Position numbers and translations under genes: made by a program. The notes under the pieces were generated by a model, which was given only the letters and a program-made list of their open reading frames with translations, was not told the DNA's origin and searched no databases. Positions 42,882 to 47,579 of a stretch of DNA of 47,579 nucleotides are shown here, piece after piece. The stretch is from assembly GCA_021296255.1 (NCBI GenBank), contig JAGWAU010000017.1:430-48008 (forward strand). Reading direction: 5' to 3'. Origin of the DNA: Alphaproteobacteria bacterium (lineage in GTDB: Bacteria; Pseudomonadota; Alphaproteobacteria; UBA2966). Numbering within the stretch: the stretch's first letter is position 1; every line of letters starts with the position of its first letter.

Positions 42882-43065
42882 GATGCTCCCTCAAATCGGT
42901 GCCAAGCCAACCGCTCCAGCGGTGCCTTCTTGAGCTGCTTGAACAGGACCGCTTCGGCAGCGCGCGAATGGTCTTCGTCGAAGTGTCACACCGGACGGTC
43001 GTTGATCACGTCGTTGGGGCCGGTGACGGGAAAGGCGACCACCGGAACGCCGGGCATTGCATCGT
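42882..43065 (-). pseudogene. Remnant of a GT4-type glycosyltransferase C-terminus with internal stop
   Basis: Translating the minus strand here gives D-A-M-P-G-V-P-V-V-A-F-P-V-T-G-P-N-D-V-I, then after a TGA codon (42988-42986) H-F-D-E-D-H-S-R-A-A-E-A-V-L and a basic tail with a lone Trp. This parallels the ends of group-1/4 glycosyltransferases, which read G-x-P-V-A-A-F-P-V-T-G-P-x-D-V-I, then a glycine, then L-D-E-D-x-R-A-A and F-S-W-E. The stop sits where the glycine codon is expected (GGA to TGA). The upstream donor-binding part of such an enzyme is absent, so the gene is truncated and dead. No other function explains this 296-nt space. Confidence 0.45.
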
Positions 43066-43170
43066 CTGGCCGCATCGCCCAGCGTCCCGACGGCGCGGAA
43101 TACCGAGACTTGCGTGCCTTGGCCCCGGGGCGGCATGGTCGGCGCGCCGCCAGGAGGGGAGGGCTTGAAC

Positions 43171-43947
43171 ATGCAGTACGACATCGCCGACCGAAAGGTC
43201 CTGATCACGGCAGGGGCCGGTGGGATCGGCGCTGTCACCGCCCGCGAGTTCCTCGAGCAAGGGGCGAGCGTGTACGTGTGCGACGTTTCGGGTGAAGCCG
43301 TAACAAAGTTCCTGTCCGAACATCCCAAGGCCGGCGCCATGGTCTGCGACGTCGCGAATGAGCCGGCCGTCGGTGAGATGGTGGCGACCGCCGTCGACGC
43401 CATGGGAGGCCTCGATGTGCTGGTCAACAATGCAGGCGTCGCAGGGCCGATCGCTCCCCTCGTCGATATAGACCCCGATGATTGGCGGCGCTGTATCGAG
43501 GTCGATCTCAACAGCATGTTCTACACCTGCCGGCATGCCCTTCCTCATATCGAGCAAGCCGGGAACGGCGTGATCGTCAACATGTCGTCTGTTGTCGGCC
43601 ATCTCGGCGCGGCGGAGCGCTCACCCTACGCCGCCGCGAAATCCGCTGTTGTCGGCTTTTCACGGGCCTTGGCCGTGGAGCTCGGTCCCAAGGGCATATG
43701 CGTCAATTCGATCCTGCCCGGATCGGTCGACGGCACCCGCATACGGCGCACGATCAAACGTCACGCCGTAGCTGCCGGTGTCGGCGAGAACCAGATGACC
43801 GAACAGTACGTGAGGGGAAATCTCCTCGGCACGATGCAACAGCCCGAGGAAATCGCGGCGATGATCCTGTTTCTCAGCTCTCCCATGGGACGGTCGATCA
43901 CGGGACAGTCCATCCACATCGATGCGGGTCATCAAACGTTGCGGTGA
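43171..43947 (+). CDS. Short-chain dehydrogenase/reductase (SDR), classical type
   Basis: NAD(P)-dependent oxidoreductase of 258 residues. The cofactor motif is T-A-G-A-G-G-I-G (13-20), with acidic Asp38 after the second strand suggesting NAD preference, and N-N-A-G at 86-89. The catalytic tetrad is complete: N114, S140, Y153 and K157 (Y-A-A-A-K). The C-terminus has I-L-P-G-S-V-D-G-T and T-G-Q-S-I-H-I-D-A-G. The ATG at 43171 is preceded by a TTG in frame at 43165 that fits the strong AGGAGGGGAGGG better, so two extra residues are possible. First gene of the right-hand catabolic island. Confidence 0.88.
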   Translation: MQYDIADRKVLITAGAGGIGAVTAREFLEQGASVYVCDVSGEAVTKFLSEHPKAGAMVCDVANEPAVGEMVATAVDAMGGLDVLVNNAGVAGPIAPLVDIDPDDWRRCIEVDLNSMFYTCRHALPHIEQAGNGVIVNMSSVVGHLGAAERSPYAAAKSAVVGFSRALAVELGPKGICVNSILPGSVDGTRIRRTIKRHAVAAGVGENQMTEQYVRGNLLGTMQQPEEIAAMILFLSSPMGRSITGQSIHIDAGHQTLR

Positions 43948-44056
43948 GGGGTGGATTCGGTGATGTTGCCGGACCGCTCTAATTCCCCGACCCGCGTTTT
44001 GATCCGAGGGGCACGGGTGCTACCGTAGTTCTCAAAGCCTCAGGGAGGGCTGAGCC

Positions 44057-45349
44057 ATGGCCCAGGCCGAAGCCTACGACGACGTCCAATCATTCGTGCC
44101 GCCGGAACCCGTCTGTTTCGTCAACCACGAGCGGGCGAAGGGAATCATGGCGGAGGACGGCCTCGACGCCCTGTTCGCGTCCGAGGACGTGAATCTCTAC
44201 TACCTGTCCGGGCATGCGCCCGATTCGGTGCTGGCCCATTTCTACGAGCCGTGGGCGTGCGCCATCTACCCGCGCCACGACGGCATCCCGCCGACGCTGA
44301 TTACCGGCGAGTACGACATGACGTACTGCCTGACCCATCCGACGTGGATGGAGACGCGCTTCTACGGGACGGAATGGACGGCGATCTCTACCATGCTCAA
44401 GAAGGTCCACGGAGGGATGGGACTCGGGACCGAACTGCACAAGCCTCTTCAGAAGCTCTACGAGACCACGCTGCCCAAGCGCAGGGCGACGTACTTCGAT
44501 TCCGTGATCGATTTTATCGAGACGGAGATGCCCAAGGGCAACCTGCGCATCGGTTTCGACGACCTGCGCATGGGCAAGGAGGTCCGAGAAAAGATCGGCC
44601 CGCGCCTCGAGGTCATCGACGGAAAGCGGTCCTTCCGGCGTATCCGTCTGGTCAAGACCGAGCCCGAGATCGAGATCCTCAAGCAGGGAATCGTCGTCAA
44701 CGAAAACGCCGTTCGCGCCGCAGGCGCCGCCGTCAGGGAAGGTCGTTCCTGCATGGAGATGGTCGACGCCTATCGTGACGCGGTGCAGCGCGGCGGTGGC
44801 AAGTGGCTGGGAGAGCGCGGCATGCTCTTCGGCGCCGGTCCGGACGGGGCGTTCGTCCTCGATCACGACTACACCGAGCGCATGACCTTCGAGCGGGGCC
44901 AGACGGTGATCCTCGACTGCATCTGCCTCTATCGCATGTATCACGCGGACAGCGCGCGAACCGCCAGCGTGGGCGAGCCGAGCGCCTACCAGAAGACGAT
45001 GCACGAGGTCGTCAAGGAGGCGATCGCGGCGGGCGAGGACAACCTCAAGGCCGGCGCGCATTCCGCTGACCTCGAGCGCCTGGGCATGGAAGTGTTCGAG
45101 AAGAGCGCTCTGCCCACCGAGGGCGCCACGGTGATCTACCACCCGATCGGGCTCAACGTCTTCGATTTCGGGACACCGGAGGACGCCGCCGGCGGCTGGG
45201 TCATGGAGACCGACACCATGGTCAACTTCGAGGTCTTCTACCGGCATCCCGAGCACGGCGGGATGCATATGGAGGATACGACCCGCGTGACCGACACCGG
45301 GCTGGAGCGTTTCACGACGCTGCCCCACGAGATCATCGTCGCGGGATAA
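44057..45349 (+). CDS. M24-family metallohydrolase (Xaa-Pro dipeptidase/creatinase fold)
   Basis: Protein of 430 residues: an N-terminal creatinase-like domain (about 1-190) and a C-terminal pita-bread domain. All five usual metal ligands can be placed: Asp in V-I-L-D-C, Asp in H-A-D-S-A-R-T-A, His in Y-H-P-I-G-L-N, Glu in V-N-F-E-V-F and Glu in M-H-M-E-D-T-T-R-V. This argues for a metal-dependent peptidase or related lyase over creatinase, which has lost metal ligands. G-H-G is replaced by I-Y-H before the ligand His. The substrate is unknown. Very G/C-rich third codon positions suggest good expression. GGAGGG lies upstream of the ATG. Confidence 0.85.
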   Translation: MAQAEAYDDVQSFVPPEPVCFVNHERAKGIMAEDGLDALFASEDVNLYYLSGHAPDSVLAHFYEPWACAIYPRHDGIPPTLITGEYDMTYCLTHPTWMETRFYGTEWTAISTMLKKVHGGMGLGTELHKPLQKLYETTLPKRRATYFDSVIDFIETEMPKGNLRIGFDDLRMGKEVREKIGPRLEVIDGKRSFRRIRLVKTEPEIEILKQGIVVNENAVRAAGAAVREGRSCMEMVDAYRDAVQRGGGKWLGERGMLFGAGPDGAFVLDHDYTERMTFERGQTVILDCICLYRMYHADSARTASVGEPSAYQKTMHEVVKEAIAAGEDNLKAGAHSADLERLGMEVFEKSALPTEGATVIYHPIGLNVFDFGTPEDAAGGWVMETDTMVNFEVFYRHPEHGGMHMEDTTRVTDTGLERFTTLPHEIIVAG

Positions 45350-45384
45350 GGGCGTCGACGGCGTGCGCCACGGAGGATGCCGAC

Positions 45385-46173
45385 ATGGATCTCAGTCTCG
45401 CCGGCAAGATCGTCCTCGTCACCGCGGCGAGCCGCGGCTTGGGCTATGCCATCGCCGAAGCTTTCCTGGTCGAAGGCGCGACGGCGATCATTTCGGCCCG
45501 TAATCAGGACACCTTGGATGCGGCCGCAGCGAAGCTGAAGGAGGAGACCGGCCGGGAAGCCGCGGCCATCGCCGCCGACTGTACCAGCCAGGACGACATC
45601 AGCTGGCTCGCCGGGACGGTCGAGGAGCGGTTTGGCTGCATCGATGTCTTGATCAACAACTCGGCGGGCCCGCCCACCAAGCCGTTCGTGCAGCTTTCCG
45701 ACGATGACTGGCGCGGCGCGCTGGAGGTCAAGTTCCTGCCGCAAGTGCGCTGCGCCCGTGCGGTCCTTCCCGGCATGATGGAGCGGGGATGGGGGCGAAT
45801 CATCACGATCATCGGCACCCACGGCCGCCAGCCGCACGCTTACGTCTTTACCGGGGGCGTGGTGAACGCGGCACTACTCAACTTCAACAAGGCGCTGGCC
45901 GAGGAAGGGGCGCCGGCAAACGTGCTCGCGAATGCCATCAATCCAGGTCCGATCGATACGGAGCGCATGCGATATCTCGCCGAGGAGAAGGCGCGGGAAG
46001 AGGGAATCTCCTACGAGGAAGCCCGCCGGATTCAGACAGAGGAGACCATGCTCAAGCGCTTCGGTCAGCCCGCGGAGGTTGCCGCGGCGGCTGTGTTCCT
46101 CGCCTCCGACAAGGCGGGGTTCATCACGGGCGCGACCCTCGATATCGACGGCGGCCAGACAAAGGGCGTCTGA
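45385..46173 (+). CDS. SDR-fold protein lacking the catalytic Tyr and Lys
   Basis: Rossmann-fold protein of 262 residues. The cofactor site is kept: T-A-A-S-R-G-L-G (13-20) and N-N-S-A-G (91-95). The active-site strand reads T-I-I-G-T-H-G (141-147), and where Y-x-x-x-K should follow there is G157-G-V-V-N161, then A-A-L-L-N-F-N-K-A-L-A as in other SDRs. Both Tyr and Lys are missing, so ordinary alcohol/ketone chemistry is unlikely. A related divergent SDR subgroup with N-A-A-L in this position exists. It lies 35 nt after the M24 gene and 24 nt before the M20 gene, in one operon. Confidence 0.82.
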   Translation: MDLSLAGKIVLVTAASRGLGYAIAEAFLVEGATAIISARNQDTLDAAAAKLKEETGREAAAIAADCTSQDDISWLAGTVEERFGCIDVLINNSAGPPTKPFVQLSDDDWRGALEVKFLPQVRCARAVLPGMMERGWGRIITIIGTHGRQPHAYVFTGGVVNAALLNFNKALAEEGAPANVLANAINPGPIDTERMRYLAEEKAREEGISYEEARRIQTEETMLKRFGQPAEVAAAAVFLASDKAGFITGATLDIDGGQTKGV

Positions 46174-46197
46174 CGCGCCAAGAGCCCGGAACGGAAG

Positions 46198-47490
46198 ATG
46201 GCCACCACCGCTCGGCACCGAGCGCAACTCGAAACTCCGCGGCCGGATATCGCGCTCGCCCAATCGCTGTTCGAGTCCCTGCACGAAGCGACCGCTGACG
46301 GCGAGGGTGTGACGCGCGAGTCCTACGGGCCCGGTGAGAACGCGGCCCACGGCATGGTTCGTGATGCGGCGCGGTCAGCAGGTCTGGAGACGGACGTGGA
46401 TGCGGCCGGCAATCTCTACATGACCCTGCCCGGCCGTGACCGCACGGCCCCGCGCGTGTTGATCGGCTCGCATCTCGATTCGGTCCGCCGTGGCGGCAAC
46501 TACGACGGCGCTGCGGGTGTGCTCGCGGGCCTGTCGGCCGTCGTCGGACTGGAGCAGGCCGGCATTAGGCCGGCGCAGGACGTGACCGTGATGGCGATCC
46601 GGGCCGAGGAGAGCATGTGGTTCTCCGCCAGTTACATCGGCAGCCGCGCGGCGCTCGGCCTGTTGTCGCCCGGCGAGATCACGCGTATCCGAAGAACCGA
46701 TTCGGGACGTACCATCGCCGAACATATGGTGGACTGCGGCCTTGATCCGCATGCGGTCACAACGGAACCGCCACGTCTCCATCCGGAATCCCTGGCCGCC
46801 TACTACGAGGTTCACATCGAGCAGGGCCCGGTCCTCGAGGAGCGACGAATTCCGGTCGGCATCGTCACCGGAATCCGGGGTAACTTCCGTTGCCGGGAGG
46901 CGCGGTGCACCGGCGAGTACGGTCATTGCGGCACGGTGCCGCGGTCACTGCGTCGGGACGCGGTCGCGGCGGTCTCCGAACTGATCTTCCGGACCGACGA
47001 TTTATGGGCAGAGCTGGAGGCCGAGGGCGGTGACCTCGCCGTGACCTTTGGCGTGGTTTCAACGGACGCGGCGCTGAGCGCGGCCAGTAAGGTGGCGGGA
47101 GAGATCCGTTTCTCCATGGATGTGCGTAGCCAGTCGGTGGAAACGCTGGCGCGGATGCGGGGGCACTTCGACTCCACGATCGCCGATATCGAGGACCGTC
47201 GCGGCGTGCGCTTCGACCTCGGACCCTGTTCGGAGACATCGCCCGCAAAGATGGCCCCCTCGTTGCGAACGCGGTTGGCGGAGGCGGCCGCCGCGCTGCG
47301 GGTGTCCGCCACGGACATGCCGAGCGGCGCGGGTCACGACGCGCTCGTTTTCGCCGGCCTCGGCGTGCCCACGGCGATGCTGTTCATCCGTAACGCCCAC
47401 GGCAGCCACAATCCGCGCGAAGCGATGGAGATCGAGGATTTCGCGCAGGCGGCCGAGGTGCTAACGATGGTCCTCGCGGGCCCGGAATAG
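46198..47490 (+). CDS. M20-family amidohydrolase (N-carbamoyl-L-amino acid hydrolase / allantoate amidohydrolase type)
   Basis: Protein of 430 residues of the hydantoinase/carbamoylase group. Two-metal site residues are H92 (G-S-H-L-D-S), D103 (N-Y-D-G), the Glu pair E137-E138 (R-A-E-E), H206 (V-H-I-E-Q-G) and a C-terminal His in G-S-H-N-P. The dimerisation and substrate domain includes I-R-G-N-F-R, where classic carbamoylases have G-x-x-x-R/W, and a G-E-Y-G-H-C-G segment in place of the usual G-x-x-x-H-A-G/A. Normally such enzymes cleave N-carbamoyl amino acids or allantoate. The motif E-E-S-M-W-F differs from the common E-E-G-x-R-F, so specificity may differ. ATG 46198. Confidence 0.88.
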   Translation: MATTARHRAQLETPRPDIALAQSLFESLHEATADGEGVTRESYGPGENAAHGMVRDAARSAGLETDVDAAGNLYMTLPGRDRTAPRVLIGSHLDSVRRGGNYDGAAGVLAGLSAVVGLEQAGIRPAQDVTVMAIRAEESMWFSASYIGSRAALGLLSPGEITRIRRTDSGRTIAEHMVDCGLDPHAVTTEPPRLHPESLAAYYEVHIEQGPVLEERRIPVGIVTGIRGNFRCREARCTGEYGHCGTVPRSLRRDAVAAVSELIFRTDDLWAELEAEGGDLAVTFGVVSTDAALSAASKVAGEIRFSMDVRSQSVETLARMRGHFDSTIADIEDRRGVRFDLGPCSETSPAKMAPSLRTRLAEAAAALRVSATDMPSGAGHDALVFAGLGVPTAMLFIRNAHGSHNPREAMEIEDFAQAAEVLTMVLAGPE

Positions 47491-47518
47491 GTAAGCGTGA
47501 CTGCGTCTGGAGGGTGGC

Positions 47519-47579
47519 ATGAGTTTCCTCAACGTGGGCGGCGAGAGTTGGGAGGATCTGGCGCTCGACGAAGGCCTCG
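47519..47579 (+). CDS. 5' end of a further gene in the same operon (partial)
   Basis: ATG at 47519 follows GGAGGG with ideal spacing, 28 nt after the M20 stop. The first codons give M-S-F-L-N-V-G-G-E-S-W-E-D-L-A-L-D-E-G-L, then the window ends. I do not recognise the family. It is probably co-transcribed with the M24, SDR and M20 genes. Confidence 0.6.
   Translation, partial: MSFLNVGGESWEDLALDEGL

Noticed and set aside
1..47579. CRISPR arrays, insertion sequences, integrases, rRNA and phage genes
   Set aside because: Looked for on both strands; no regularly spaced repeats, transposase or integrase motifs or rRNA sequence were seen.

Overview
The window is GC-rich DNA from an alphaproteobacterium, most likely of the Rhodospirillales type. 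The placement rests on gene content and order: a sigma-32 RpoH with an intact RpoH box, the block helicase / S4 protein / 7Fe ferredoxin / CarD, a three-subunit glycolate oxidase, a giant 1,615-residue NAD-glutamate dehydrogenase, a DUF1244 protein and an encoded-CCA tRNA-Val. No phage, transposase or CRISPR array was seen. Genes are densely packed, often with 4-base stop/start overlaps.

Layout. (1) 1-7452: an accessory oxidative-catabolism module, with a Rieske-type ring-hydroxylating oxygenase (alpha and beta) running directly into a three-subunit molybdenum hydroxylase (FAD, 2Fe-2S and Mo subunits), facing a convergent ThDP-dependent enzyme. (2) 7549-10482: nuclease-fold protein, M48 lipoprotein protease and TetR regulator in one operon. 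(3) 10448-18527: a mostly minus-strand housekeeping block: rpoH, a degenerate phosphatase, CarD, ferredoxin, TerB, S4 protein, Suv3-like helicase and an N-formylglutamate amidohydrolase. (4) 18734-19164: tRNA-Val(GAC) and ribosomal protein bL36. (5) 19411-27850: glcDEF, a TPR protein, pyruvate kinase, glycerate 2-kinase and an EamA transporter; together these suggest flow from glycolate through glyoxylate and glycerate to pyruvate. (6) 28026-32828: a second N-formylglutamate amidohydrolase family protein, a YbdK-type carboxylate-amine ligase, DUF1244 and B12-dependent methylmalonyl-CoA mutase. (7) 33055-36245: a minus-strand operon URC1-URC4-upp, the core of the little-studied URC route of uracil breakdown. 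(8) 36667-42874: NAD-glutamate dehydrogenase and a UMF1-type MFS transporter, followed by a decayed glycosyltransferase remnant. (9) 43171-47579: a second catabolic island of two SDR proteins, an M24 creatinase-fold hydrolase, an M20 amidohydrolase of the carbamoylase/allantoate class and the first codons of another gene.

The items most worth follow-up are the URC operon, the Rieske plus molybdenum-hydroxylase operon of unknown substrate, the amide/ureide-like island at the right end (including an SDR that has lost its Tyr-Lys pair), the glycosyltransferase pseudogene hidden on the minus strand, and several conserved proteins that look like dead enzymes (phosphatase-like and nuclease-like).
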